NCBI GenBank assembly: GCA_017562135.1
Contig: QEYB01000229.1
Span: 310,001-374,000, forward strand
Length of the DNA stretch: 64,000 nucleotides
From: Dipylidium caninum
Lineage: Eukaryota > Platyhelminthes > Cestoda > Cyclophyllidea > Dipylidiidae
Direction: 5' to 3'
In this document: positions 1-12,238 of the stretch, one piece after another
How positions within the stretch are numbered: the first letter of the stretch is position 1
Layout: the number at the start of each line of letters is the position of its first letter
The notes under the pieces: generated by a model
The model's database searches: none
The model's input: the letters and a program-made list of their open reading frames with translations, nothing else
Told to the model about the DNA's origin: nothing
Program-made: the position numbers and the translations under genes

Positions 1-2779
1 CTTCCGATTTGAGCACAATTCTTTGGTTCGACGCGCGGAATGCCTTAATACGACATATAAGAACAGAGGAAAGTATAATTAAAGTCGGTTAGAGCGAGAT
101 TAGTATGGACAAATCAGGAAGAATGCACCGATGCTTCCTGCCCTCGTATGTGAAATCTGCTGTGCAGAAAGTAAGCCACTTTATCATTTGTTTAAACTGA
201 TTTCTGCGGCCTTCCGCACCGCATACAGCCAGAGTGTTTTAACCACGAATATGATTATATTAAATGAATTAGATTTGTAATAATCACTCTAAAGTTGCCG
301 GGCAAATAATCTGAATTGAAGCGTTTTTTGTCAACAAGCTATCAGGAAATTAAACTTCATAAAATTAGCATTGGCTAAAAGCATCCGGAAAACACTTTCC
401 GAGGCATTTCCTCGGCCTCTTGGTTGTTATGGCCATCGACCTTCACATCGTAGCGCTTGGACGTTTGTTTTGCCCTAGGTACACTCTTCGCCTCTTGTAG
501 TGTCGAATTTTGTCCCCGCCGAGCTCTCAGCTCCTCCGTCTGCCGATTTTAAACCATTTTTCCTCCTGCTAGTTTATTAGATTTAACCGAAAAGTCGGCC
601 ATCCGTGGTTTTGCCCTCTTAAGCGTCTATTTTTAAACCATTTACAAGCTAACTTTGTGACTCGAGGCGAGTGCATTTCTGCTTTTTGCCAACCGCAAAG
701 GTGTTTAGCTGGTGAAAAATTATTATTTCTTTTTCGAATTTCTGCATTTCCGTAGGTGCGCCAGCGGAGGGGACACTTTATCCCTCGGGCCTCAGAATAG
801 CACAGCTTATTGTTGCCTTCACACTTTTCACTTGCCCATGCAATATTTTAGGTGGTTCTGGTGAAAGGGTAAAATTAACGTGTGTGATCCGACTATTTTG
901 AGCTAATTTCAACACACATTGAAAGTCCTTTAAATCATCTCAATTAATATGTTCCCTCCTCTCCCTCATAATTTTTACTCCTTCTCCTGTAAATTATAAA
1001 CTGTCTTACATCATTTATCAGCAGTGGAATTTCAAAGCCATTAGTACTCTTTGACCTTGCATCCCTTTTCCTCCACCAGTAATGCTATTTCTCGGCGTTT
1101 TATAAATGTCATCTCGCCGATATGTTCATTACACAGAAATCCTTTCGATACCTCGGCTTCACACCTCTTTCAACCGGAATTTCCTCAACACACCTGCTCT
1201 CGTCGAAGTCCCTGCAGTAAGTATGCTTCTGCCGTTTATCTCCTTTATGAATAGCAAGAAGAGAACAAGAGGACTTTAACACTTTCCCAACTCAGTTAAA
1301 TGTCCCAAGCGACTAGGAATGTCTTAATAAATAGAAGTAGAATAAAAGTTAGTGCATTCCTGGTCGGTCATTGCCAAGGGTCAAATGAGAGTGCAGATCG
1401 GAGTGCTGGAATGAAACAAGTCGAGTATTCATGTATTCCATTACGCCCCTTAATTGTCTCCCCGAAGCTTCTCACTGCCACTCAGTCGCTCGAAGGGGAG
1501 TTAGCAACCGAGAAGAGTTGTTTGAGGTGCTGGAGCATCGTGCCACCTTCCAGACAATCTCAAGATTTCGACGAAATCTTTATGGAAAATGAGGCTAATT
1601 CTAATCTGTGTTTTACAGTTCGGATAACAAGCATATATTATTCGCTTCTCCCATTAGTTTGCACAAGTATGATCTAATTTAACCTTTTGGGGAATGTGGG
1701 CAGAATCCCTCTTTATTATCCATGCTCACCGAGCCTGATTAGAACCCATTAGCAGTGGCTCTATGAAGCTCCTTTTTTTGGGATTTGGCGAGGATGGAAG
1801 CTATTTTCCACCCTTCCCGGGGGGGGGGCGCGTTTCGTACCGTGCAGATGGTGTCGAGGTGCTGCTTACTTTTGATCCTATTTTTACCCTCCGCCTACCA
1901 GTGTAGCATTCCGAAGCCTGAAATTTGCAGCTCCGGAGCCTACGAAAGTTATAGACTCAGCCTAGAGAAAATGCCTTCCAAAAATACTGTTGTACGTATT
2001 TACCTGTTTACCAACTTGCCTTTGTAATGATTGTTCTTTTTTCACTCTACACGAAACAATTAGACTTTCTTACGGATATTCGACTAACTGAATGGACGCA
2101 AACGAAGAACTCTTCACCCTTGTTCATGTTTCTTCTCGTAGGGTTGAAGGCGGCTATTTTTGTTAAACTGCATTTTGAAATTACTTATAGTCTGCATTTT
2201 CGTAAGTAGTTAGAGGATTGTTGTGGCATTAGAGTGCTTATCTTAACTTGCTTGTCGTTCGGGAGCTGTTTGTAGACCAGGCAGCCGATTGTCAAAGTAA
2301 AGATGCAATGAAAACTCGCAGTTTCCTTTTACCGCGAAATGATCTGAGTTTTGTCTTCCAGGACAACAGTCAGACTGTCGGTGTGCGGTAGACGGGTGAT
2401 ATCACGCATTTGAACAAAATCTTAGATCTGATGTCTTCTCAAAATGGAAGAGGTCGCAAGCTACCGTTTACACCCTGAAATTAGCCTTTCAGTACTATGT
2501 GAGAGGCCTTTTTCATTAATGTTCACACATCAAAGTAAATATAGTAACAGAGTTTGTCCTTCGTACTGGTTAAACGAAAGTAAAATGACAAAATGCGACA
2601 AGAACAGTGAAGCTTATGGAGCCTTTAGGTTTGTTGCCTTGTTACACGATTAAAGTGGGGCGAAGGCCACGAATCATACAAGAAGTAGGTATCAGGGCAC
2701 AGCTGTCCTTCCCCATTGAAAACGAGCAGTAGAGTGCACAATAAAATGGCAAGACTTTTTCTTTTTTTAATTAACAAAG
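1..2779. other. No gene recognised (upstream flank or intron of the C2-domain gene)
   Basis: I found no recognisable exon here. Open frames are short, the longest about 125 codons near 1300-1677, with no family signature. The + strand is T-rich, as in introns of the downstream + strand gene, so earlier exons of the RIM/Piccolo-type gene may flank or lie inside this stretch. A run of ten G occurs at 1819-1828. Confidence 0.5.
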
Positions 2780-3267
2780 CTGCTGATGCTCATCGGTATC
2801 CTTCCAAACTGTGTCCCTCGCACAATCCCAACCCCCATCTCCACGAAGGCCTCCACGGTGGTGGCGGGAGTGGTGGCGGAGGCGGCAGTTGTGTTCACCA
2901 ACAACACACCTGTCAACAGGCTCAACCAACGTCTCGAGGGCTTCCAATCCACACTTGCGATGTCCATCCCATGGGTCCTTCCTGTATCCATAAGCATCAA
3001 CAACAACAACAGCACATGTGTCGTTCCGGGGACTGGTCAACGGAGAGCCGCAGTGTCTACCAGCATCGTGCAGCGGTAGAACAGCCTCAACCGAGCTCAC
3101 CCAAAATAGAGCAGAACACTGGTGAGGCGCCGGGCAGTCCTCCCACACGGACTGGAAGCATTCATCGTCAGCAGCGCCAGGTGGTGCCCACCGTGAATGT
3201 CGCGGAGTACGACGTCGGTGGACGGGAAACGACGGACGCCGTGATCTACACTGATGGCGGCCAGACT
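2780..3267 (+). CDS. Linker exon of the C2-domain gene (Gly/His/Gln-rich)
   Basis: This 488-nt exon is open between an acceptor ending at 2779 (aacaaag) and a donor gtaaat at 3268. It encodes a disordered linker with a poly-Gly/Ser run, a His-Lys-His-Gln5 segment and a Ser/Pro-rich tail ending in TDGGQT. It joins in phase 0 to the next exon (starting NTEGNF at 4659). Other frames and the opposite strand are also open here because the segment is GC-rich; the phase chain into the C2 exons is the reason for choosing this frame. Confidence 0.6.
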
Positions 3268-6200
3268 GTAAATTCGGGTGGTATTCACACCCTATTGCGA
3301 TCAACTTATTTATTTCCTTTTTTTTGCGGAAATTGAGGTGTGCATGTAACTTTTCTTACTTTGGGGATCGTTGGTTAGGCGGCATCTTTAAAAAGCAACA
3401 TGAAGGGCGTCATTTGACCGATTCTACTCCACCCTACCTCTTCCCTAACGGCTTTGCACGGTTCAGAAGAAAGTCCGTACTGTCCGACATTCACCATAAG
3501 CTCATCATCATCTTTTCACCGGAATAATTAATAGACAAGCGAGTGTACAAACTACTCACTTTCAATTTTAGACATTTTTTCGAAAGCCCAATGCCAAGCT
3601 GCCAAAGCAATTTGGCATCTCTGAATTTTGGCTCCCTTTGGCCCGCATACTGCCAACTGAATGCACCCCTCTAAATACTCTCACCACAGAAAAAAGACAC
3701 CGACATCCGAGAGTAAATGTGTGCAGCTACTCACACGCCTGTTCTTATTTTGGTGCAATTCAACGGTTGAATTTACTTTCTCGAACCATAAAATATAGTC
3801 CCTTTGCTCAAACATGCTCATTTCGGCATAATCTACCTCCATTTCTTGGTCCGAACGAGAAGAGCAACCAGAAACCTTCCTTCCCGGTTAAAATAACTAA
3901 CTTCATTGTCCGTAGACAAAAAACTAGCCTGAAATTCCCTGAATCATACTCAGAATATGTGTGATTTAAGTGACAAAAAGGGAGGGAGAAGCTCTGAGTG
4001 GTGCATGTGGCTGTGACTTTCTGTAAACGCATAAAATCAACTGCAGTAAGCAGCTTCTAATGGCGGGGAAATGGCATTAGTGATGAAGAAGCCTGTGAAG
4101 ATGCCCATCATCTCAGCAAACACGATGCCTTTTTTCGGAATCGCCTCTTAACCAATGGCCTTTACACAGCTAGTTTGCTTTTCAAGGATTTTTGAAGTAT
4201 TTTGCCTTCCAAAATACAACACTTTAGTCCCTAAGTTGGCTGAATCTCCCAGTTTTCGAGACTCATAAAAATTCCAAGTGTTCCTCAAAGCTGAGTTATT
4301 TATTTTTGGTCAGAAGGTTGAAGTGAAAACATCTCTGTACCATGGACGAGATGGCCGAGGTTTGAATTTGGATCTGTGGACAAAAAAATTCAGTTCCCCA
4401 CGGGTTGAGGCTGTTTAATTTTAAATGGACTGGGTTTAACTGTCACATTAGTTGTTTTTCGCGTGTGGTTGCACCTTTTTGGCTGACATTTCCCTCATCA
4501 AAGTGGCCATTTCGGCGCTCCGTCATCCACACCATCCATTTGGCTGCCCGTGTGATCTACGTAAAGTGAATGGCATCTCCCGCTCCACATTTCACCATTC
4601 GATGGCCACAAGACTACTCAAAAATCTCCTACCCTTATTATTTTCCTCTGCCTTACAGAACACTGAGGGAAATTTCGTTGGTGAGAAGGAGGAGGCGCCT
4701 GTCTATGGTGAAATTGAGGTACGTCGTGTGCCCGGCCAAACGGATAATACACTCTTGGATGTAAGAATTAAAGGCCACATTAAGAGTAGATTTTTTAGTT
4801 AAAATTTGCTTCATGGGCCAGTTATTGAGTCGAGAGGTTATTTTTTATACTTCTACAACCTGTTAATGATGTTCCCGGCAAATGCGTCTGCGCATTGCCA
4901 TTTACCTTTATTCATTTTCACCTTTTTTAAGCTGATTTTAACCTTTGACGACTACGACCAAAGCCTGACAGTCCATGTGGCAAGAGCTAGGGGTCTTCGC
5001 CCGATGGATCTTAACGGTCTGGCTGATCCGTTCGTCAAGTTGCGACTGCACCCGGATCCAACGGAAGAGTAGGTTTTGTTGCCTCACATTGTCCGTTTAC
5101 TACTCTTCCCTCTCTCTCGGTGACTGTCATCTTTCACCAGTTTCCTCTGGAATGTCATTGCTTAACGCCTCGCCGACAACAGGTCAGGTGACTTTGAAAG
5201 TTAACATTGCTTACAAATCAAGCTATTTCCGTGGTGACAGATTACTTAAAGAGGATGCATACGAGCTCATTGCTCATGAATCGCACCATATTACGGCGGA
5301 TCCACTTCAGTTTACGTAGCCTTTTTTTCCGCATTTTGACCTTAGCTCGTCTTAGATAGACGAGAGAAGAATTCTCATAACCGTGTCACTAAAAATAAGT
5401 TCAGGAAAAGCCAAAGTGTTAAGATTAACATTTCGCTGTGTGTCTTATACGTCAGGATGTTTATTTTTCCTAAAAATATGCTTTTACAAGCCGTACTTTC
5501 TTGGTTAATGGCCACGCCGCCTTGATGGCATCCTAAATCAGGTCACCCAACGCTTACTCCATTCAGTACGGAGTCCTTCCTTCTTGAGCCCAAAAAGGCA
5601 GCAGAGTTACGGATGTCATAACCGATTTACTGACACATTTAACCGTCGTCATTGCATTATCCGCCGGGGACCAAGAAGGGCATGTTTTCTGTTCTCATTC
5701 ACTTTCCTTTCTGCTCCACTTAGCATGGATTTGAATCGACAGACGAAGTACATATCAAACACACTGGAACCCGAATGGCAGCAGACGGTGGTTTTCATGA
5801 ACTGCCTCAAGAGGACGCTGAAAAAGCGTGTTCTCGAAGTCACCGTATGGGATTTCGACAGACTCAAGATGAATGACTTCATGGGACAAGCAATCATTCA
5901 TTTGGGATGTAAGTTCCCTCTAAAATAAAAACACCGGGAACCCTTTTTTCTTCACTTCCTAAATCAGTTTAAAAAGCACTAATGTCATAAAGGCATGAAT
6001 GCCGCAGTCGAAAGGGCATCTCTTGAATGAGAAACGAAATAAAAGTTAATCAGGTTTTACTTATCATCCTAGATCCTCAATTTATTAACCTGGAAATCTT
6101 CGTTGGAGTTTTTTTAAGCTGATTGATCAGATAATGGGATCTCTGACTTTGTTTACTTCATGTGGGTGTTAATCCGGAAATGAAAGCTAAAGAAAATACA

Positions 6201-8704
6201 TGAATCCCTGAAAAATTGAAAATTATACACCTTAGTTTGTTTGTTGAAAGTGGCGGTCCTTCTGTACTCGTTCCCACGTAAAAATTAGTGGAATGTAAAT
6301 GTGCTCTCTTTGGCTAGTTGATGAGGTGTCAATGCTTGTAAATGCGTAAATTACGACGACTGGGTGCTGAGCCAGTTTTTAACACACTGGCAAGAAATTG
6401 TTGCGATAATTAACCAAGATTTTTGAACAGTCTCGACTGCAAAAACCCCATTTTTACGACATGAGTCGGAAAGTTCTCTTCGTTTCTATGGCAACAATTT
6501 TTGACATGTAGAAAGTGTTTATTTGGCGTATGTTTGACTGTCTATTTTTAATCCCTTAATGCATCCATTCTGACGTAAGTAGTCAACCGGAATAATGTTT
6601 ATTCACGTTCTTCTTACGTGTGAGGTGATGGTGTACTGATGAAGCTCTTTTAGGCTAACTGTACGTCGATAGAAATTTCGAAGGGGAAGAAAAGCTACAG
6701 ACTCATGTAGAAATTGCTGGAAAGTGTTAGGTGAAGGTGCAGTTTGTGGTACAACATGCAAAAGATGGTTCGAAGGAATTAAACCTGGTGCCTTCGATCC
6801 TTCTGAGAAGCAACGTTTTGGGCGACCGTCTTGGATCGACGACGACGTTGCTGGCGCCATGTTGGAGCAAGATCCTTTTCTGACAACGTCGCGGATCGTA
6901 GGAAGGCTCACTTCATCTCGACAAAGCATTTTGGGGTATATGCGAAAGAGGAGACTGTCGTGGGAATACTCGAAGTGGATGTCACATTAATTAACTCAAA
7001 GAGTTTTGGATAATCCAATCACCATGTCCAAATCTATGCTTGCTCGGAACAAAATCGAGCCCTGCTTCAAGCGGATGATGTTAGCCGGGGATGAAAAGCG
7101 GATTAATTACCAAAATTCGTAAGGAAAAGGGGGCATACTGTGAATCCGGCGAATCTGTCTTTCACCCCTAAAGCAAATGTGATTGTGAATAGGCGCATGT
7201 TGTGTTGCGAGGAGAAATGCATTGAGGGTCGGTAAAACCGACCGAAAACTCACTTCGAAGAAGCGGTGTCAACAAGTGAATAAGTTAAGAATCTCATTCG
7301 AAGGGAAGAGGCCGACAATGTTTAAAGGGACGGAAGGACATCAAACTGCCTAATGGCAGAGGTAGGCTGGGAAATTTCGTCGCTTCCATCATATTCCCAG
7401 CCTCAATACCTTTACAATATTATTTGTTTTCATCCTCCCACAATATTTTGCCGAGAAAAGTAATCAGAAATAAAGGATATATCAAACAGGCACAGGTTGA
7501 CTTTTTGGCACTGAAAGATGCCACACTTTTCAAGAATGGGCCACACAAATTGCCACCACACTTGCAAGAAGTCATTAATAATAGTGGCAACTATATCATT
7601 TATTAAAGTTTATTGGCAGTAATAAAAAAACTGTACTTTGATTGATTCTAAAACAGCCAAATCCAATCGTCCTATTTATATTTTCTTCAATTGCATTATC
7701 TTGCCATTTGTTAAATTTCGTATCCTGCGCTGCCTCAACGATGGCCTTCACCCCTTAGCAAAGTTCTAACTGCAGTTGAACACTTGGCCAACACCACACT
7801 CCGACTTAGGTATTCTCTATAAAAATTTAAGTAAATGGTATTTTTAAGGCAAGTTGATAATTTTGGCGTTCCGCTAGAGGCGCAGTGAAGAGGCAGCCTG
7901 AGGCCTGAACCCTTTCAAGCCCTACAAATGCTACTGCTTAGAGTTGAAAGGCGACTTGATAGAACATTGACTTCCTTAATTTATAGTGAAGGAGACTTTG
8001 GACGGTCAGCCGCACTGGTACAAGTTGCGCGCCCTTCAGGACATCGTGATCCCAGGATATCGACAGCCGGGCACACGGTCTGTCGCTCCTCCTGTTTCGC
8101 AAACTGACCCAGTCAAAACTATAAAGGTGCAGCCATCTGTAAATAATTAATAAATTAATTAATGGTTTCATTGTCTGGAGTACCCATTGGACCGTCCACG
8201 TAATCACTTCGCTTTCAAATCCGCTAATAAACGATTTTGCCCTCGATTTCGGCTCGCGTCCTCGGCCAAATTTACTGAGTTTGTTGGCTCCAAGAGCCAA
8301 CATCGTATGAACTCGAAATAGCCAAAAATATGCACATTTTTTATTGCTTTATGCAAACGTTGTATGAGGTGTGTAGACACCATTCACACCTTCCTCGCAA
8401 ATTGTGTGCGGACAAAGTGGACGACCACGCCGACAAAAACAGGACTTTGAGAATTTTTAAATTATCCCGTCCATGTGTGAATATGGGAATGTAGAAGGAC
8501 AAAGAGCCATTACTTTATGCATGAGAATTTCTTTATTTATTACTTTTTTTCCATTTCAGCTTGTAAAAGAAGTTAAGACACCTCAGACAAAGCATATACA
8601 AAAAGGTATGTATATTGGCAGGCTAGTTCTTGCCCTTTTCATTATAATTTTATCGTACTTTTCACTCCCCAGCGAGGGAAAGAGCTCCTCACTCGGGGTG
8701 GTAA
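2780..8704 (+). CDS. Presynaptic active-zone C2-domain protein, RIM/Piccolo/Fife type (partial, multi-exon)
   Basis: Proposed exons are 2780-3267, 4659-4718, 4932-5068, 5724-5908, 7987-8138, 8560-8605 and 8673-8700, all with AG/GT borders and matching phases (0,0,2,1,0,1). The first exon is a low-complexity linker (Gly-rich, His/Gln-rich, Ser/Pro). Exons two to five build one C2 domain, from GEIELILTFDDYD through RPMDLNGLADPFVKL, TKYISNTLEPEW and EVTVWDFDRLKMND to LDGQPHWYKL. The last motif is close to the end of RIM C2A (DDEPHWYKL), while the middle resembles Piccolo C2A. The Asp residues of both calcium loops are present, so calcium binding is likely, unlike vertebrate RIM C2A. Proteins of this family organise synaptic-vesicle release sites. 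Zinc-finger, PDZ and C2B domains are not seen and may lie upstream or be absent. Without splicing after the 28-nt exon the frame stops at 8702-8704; with splicing (gtaagt at 8701) the gene continues. RIM versus Piccolo/Fife is undecided. Confidence 0.8.
4932..5908 (+). CDS. Core C2-domain exons (4932-5068 and 5724-5908)
   Basis: The first exon gives the beta strands LTVHVARARGL and calcium loop 1 (MDLNGLADPF). The second gives the polybasic/loop region and loop 3 (WDFDRLKMND). The junction codon is GA|C (phase 2). Aspartates in MD, ADPF, WDFD and MND correspond to the calcium ligands of C2 domains, so this copy looks calcium-competent. The preceding 60-nt exon (4659-4718) supplies GEIE, the first strand of the domain, and exon 7987-8138 supplies the closing strand. 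Confidence 0.85.
6669..7606 (+). pseudogene. Decayed mariner-family transposase
   Basis: The stretch reads, with several frameshifts and stops, as a mariner transposase. The N-terminal helix-turn-helix part is at 6669-6990, with GEGAVCGTTCKRWFEG, FGRPSWIDDD and DPFLTTSRIVGRL. The middle block is at about 7018-7180, with SMLARNKIEPCFKR and AGDEKRINY, matching the LLARNKIEPFLKRIVTGDEKWI region. The C-terminal end is at 7470-7606, with KQAQVDFLALKDATLFKNG, HKLPPHLQEVI and SGNYI. The catalytic centre between about 7200 and 7390 is degenerate, and I could not define terminal inverted repeats or a TA duplication. The element lies in the 2.1-kb intron between the two C2-domain exons 5724-5908 and 7987-8138, in the same orientation as that gene. 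It is an old, immobile copy. Confidence 0.85.
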
Positions 8705-11006
8705 GTGTGCAATCGAAGTTCAACACTGTTTATGGAATTTTTAGTTGATGTCAACGTCACAGCCGCTCTTTTATATTCAACACCATCCTTAAAATTTAGC
8801 AACACCATCCTTCAAGCCTCCCTTTCCCTCCTCCCCCCCCCCTCAATTGTTTCTCAGTCCGCCCCCCATTTGCCTTCCGTTGAGTTGATTGGGCGACGTC
8901 CTGAGACAAATGTGCTGGATTTTTCTTGACACTTAATAAATTCTTGCACGAAAGGTACTTCGCTGAGTGAAAAGTTCCGGGGATCCTCTCTTTATGCTTT
9001 TCACGCTGACTAGTCAAAATAATTTTTTTGCCTTTCCTTTTAGGCCGTAGCCACTGACAGATGACGAAGAAGCGGGTGGTTATGTTCGTGAGTTGCACTG
9101 ATGAGCTAAAATAAAGCTTCAATTGTCGGAGTAAATCTTCTCAGACCATGAATGGTGTATTTTTGTGTTGCTTCTTTAAGATCTCCATCTTTCCTGTAAA
9201 ATAGCTTGGATGAGCCCAAAAACTGCACCTTCCCGCCCGCAAAGCCCCCCCGCCAGCTCCTCATCCACCTCCCATCCTTCACCCCCACCGGCGCCATCCT
9301 CTCTTCAAAGTAAAAATGATAAACCAGATTTGTAAATACGGGGCCCAATTGAATTGGGCTTCCCGCCACTTTGATTGCTATTTTTAATTGCTGTCTAATG
9401 TACCTATGTACCTTCATTCCGCTGTCCCCCAATAAAATTCGGGATTTTCACTCTTTCCGAATGACACTTTGACTAGCTTTCTTGGGGCACGGAAGTTTGG
9501 AGATCCTGGCAATGATCGAAAACTACCAAGACTTATTTGCCACCCAAAATTCTTTTATCCCTTAGAGTAGACTCTAAGGCTTGCCTTTCTTCATTGGGAG
9601 GGGAAATTTTTTACGGCAATGTTTCTGCATGCATTGCATTTGAAAATGCTCCCTTTGCGGGTCGACGTTCCTACGCCAAACGAATGGTCAAGCGATTGAG
9701 AAGAGCACAATTTCCACAATCTGAGCCCCTTCATGTTACTTCATGTTACCAGTTCAGTGGCTTCCGAACTTCCCCCCCCCCCCCCTCCAATTGGGTCTTC
9801 GTCAACCACTGCAAATTTGCGTTGGAGGTGCAAAAATTGACGTGGTCTGTCACTCGACTTGCTGACAAAATCGGCTGGGACTGATCTCAGCTTTACCCTC
9901 TTTCTGTGGCGGCGGTCTAACCGAGGTGGGTGCGTTAGTTGCGTCGCCTGTAGCTTTAACCGCCGCAGTCACGACCTTCGGAGGCCCCAATGGAGGTCGA
10001 GGAACGATGTCGACAAAAAGGACTCACCAGGCCTTCCCAGTTCTGGATCGGTTCATCGTTGCTTGATTTATTTTGTAACTGACGCCGGTCAACTCTTTTA
10101 TACTCGAGGAGGGCAGTTATTAGTGGCTAAAGCTGAGATGTGCTATTTCTGCCACGAAAGACCCCATGGGTGCGGAAATTACCTCGACTGACGGTAAATC
10201 CGTGACACGAACGAGGGATGAGGCACCTCCCACTCAGGGTGATTTTGATCACGTAGCTCTCCCGATGGAATTTGCCTCGCCGAAAGCTTGGGCGAAAAAG
10301 GAACTAAAGCTTTGACCAGGGCTGTCGCTCCTTCCTCCCTCACCCCAGTCAGCTATTCTCCCGCCTCAAGACTCGCTTGCCATGGGCAGTGAAGCGACAT
10401 CGGAGTGTGGATGGCGCGTCTTACTGCGACCGAATGGGTTGCCGTGGCGACTCACCTCGTCAATCTCAACCACGGAGAGTAGGTCATCTGTCCCAACTTT
10501 CAACGTCCGTCCCTACTCTCCAGTGGGGAGACCAATGTTTCCGCCTCCCCCTCTCAATCTTACCTTCAATCGGTCAGGTGAATTTACCCTGGTAGCTCAA
10601 AGTGACACGAGTTGTAGTTCATCTGCCACTATGTTTTTTCGTCCTAAAGTCGCCACTTTCGCTCCTTCACCGGCTACCTTTCACGAAACTTACGAAGATT
10701 AAAGAACATGGAACAGAGCGTCCCGGTCAAAAGTGTCTTTTTCCGAGGTCCGCGTCTGTTTATTGCACGACATCATCGACATTATAAACTGACGTTTAAT
10801 TCCCACTTTTTTAAATAAAATCACGAAACTTTGAACTTATACAAACAATGCTGGTGGGGAAGGTGATGATTATGGCAGGGCACAGAAGTTCAGTCGACTT
10901 AATGAACTATGCGGGTGTCCGGTGTCCTTCGTAATGCTCGCCCTGTCAAACAGAAAGGAGTGAGAGAGCGGAGCAAGTAGACGGAGGAAGAGAGAGCCAA
11001 AGAGGA
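8705..11006. other. No gene recognised; GC-rich, with two long C runs
   Basis: Between the C2-domain gene (+) and the Sec20 gene (-). Open frames at 9859-10191 (+) and 10382-10702 (+) are about 105-110 codons long but show no family motif; the first could be a further Arg/Ser-rich linker exon of the C2 gene, which I cannot establish. C homopolymers occur at 8833-8842 and 9772-9785. I see no C2B domain here. Confidence 0.4.
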
Positions 11007-11012
11007 TTTATT
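11007..11012 (-). terminator. Candidate polyadenylation signal of the Sec20/BNIP1 gene
   Basis: AATAAA on the - strand, about 130 nt past the stop codon at 11140. Confidence 0.5.
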
Positions 11013-11139
11013 TGTCAACTATCAAGGTGGGCTTTATGAGGGCAACGCCACTGGATAGAGTCGAGAGGATAGAGACAGAAAAAAAAATCAGTCGAGGCAA
11101 AGTTGTCAGATTTAGAGCTGGAAAACAGAAGAGTCTTAA

Positions 11140-12238
11140 TCACATTCCAACTAGACGATACAGATATAGTCTCTTTAACACAATATGTGCACATGTTAGA
11201 TAAAAGAAACCGAATACGAGGATGAAAACGAAGCAATCGATGATACGGCGTCGCGACAGCTTGCCGCCGAGTCGTCCTGCGACCTTCAACTGGCCGCCCA
11301 TTTCTCTTAAGCCATGCAAATTCGTCTCAATTTGCGTGGATGAGTCGTCTACCAATTCAGCATTAGTGTTACCACGAGCTACTTCCTGGGCCAGACGGCG
11401 AGCATGAAGTGCATATCTGCTGTAAGCTGTAGAGAGGCTTGGAGTTGATGTCGAAAATCACTATCACCTTCAAAATTTGGACCGTAAGTGGACCTGGACA
11501 GGAGAGCGCTACGTTCAGAGATCTCGAGACTCCTAGTGGTAGTATAAACAGCCTTTCGAAAGGACTCCTGAAAAAAAGTGAGAAATTGAGCAGTCAGTCG
11601 CTTCATAAAAACCTTACCCATAATAAACATGCGAAATGAGTTGAAAAAGTAAAAGCATAAAACAGCATAGTACCCTGCAAAGATGAAGCAACTTCCTCAA
11701 TGGATGTATGTTATTCATTATAAACGTGAAGATGTGTGGTAGATTTCCGATAAAAATACGTTGAAACTTAGCAGTGACGACATGCAATGCTAAAAACCAG
11801 AGGTTATAAGTACCTAATAATGGAATTCGAGGTGACATTCCAAAAACCAAACAGAGAAGTCAGATTTAACCACTTAAAACTAAATGGAAAATACCCAAAA
11901 TTCAGGGAGGTCTCACAAGACGAAGGTGCGATGAGAACGAAGCGATATTCAAAATGTCAATAGTCACTAACCAAGAATGATTTGTACTGGTCCTCGATGG
12001 CTTCAAGTTTTTTGAAGTGTTCGGGTGATCTGTTTAGTTGCAACATCTGGCCTAATTTCTCGATAAAAATTTTTAAGTTCGATAAATGCTTTCGGGCATC
12101 AGACTGAAGAGTGTTAAAACGCTCGCGTTTCTCAGCATGGCCAATTTTCTCGTCTTTTACATTTAAAATGGCAGATACGACGTCCCGCATTGACGCACAT
12201 TCTTCCAAACAATGCTGATAAAGAAGCCGCGTCGACAT
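11140..12238 (-). CDS. BNIP1: Sec20/BNIP1-type SNARE protein
   Basis: Three exons on the - strand: 12238-11972, 11567-11494 and 11419-11140, phases 0 and 2, giving about 206 residues (human BNIP1 has 228). The short second intron is 74 nt. Exon 1 is helical and charged. Exon 2 carries ESFRKAVYTTTRSLEISER, aligned with the ASWRKAN...AIDNLEKAELL region of BNIP1. Exon 3 has the SNARE helix (STQIETNLHGLREMGGQLK, then GRLGGKLSRRRI) and a single C-terminal membrane segment (about residues 173-195, CFVFILVFGFFYLTC) followed by KRLYLYRL, equivalent to KKRLFPFL. Sec20 is an ER-membrane Q-SNARE for Golgi-to-ER retrograde vesicles, working with syntaxin 18 and Use1. The start at 12238 (MSTRLLYQHC) matches the usual short N-terminus. 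Read without splicing, exons 2 and 3 would be in different frames; the GT-AG intron repairs this. Confidence 0.87.

Noticed and set aside
2771..3304. Long open frames on the - strand and a second + frame over the linker exon
   Set aside because: They overlap the + strand exon that chains in phase with the C2 exons; GC-rich repetitive codons keep several frames open.
9859..10191. Possible further linker exon of the C2-domain gene
   Set aside because: Phase could fit and it is Arg/Ser-rich, but no motif or clear donor supports it.
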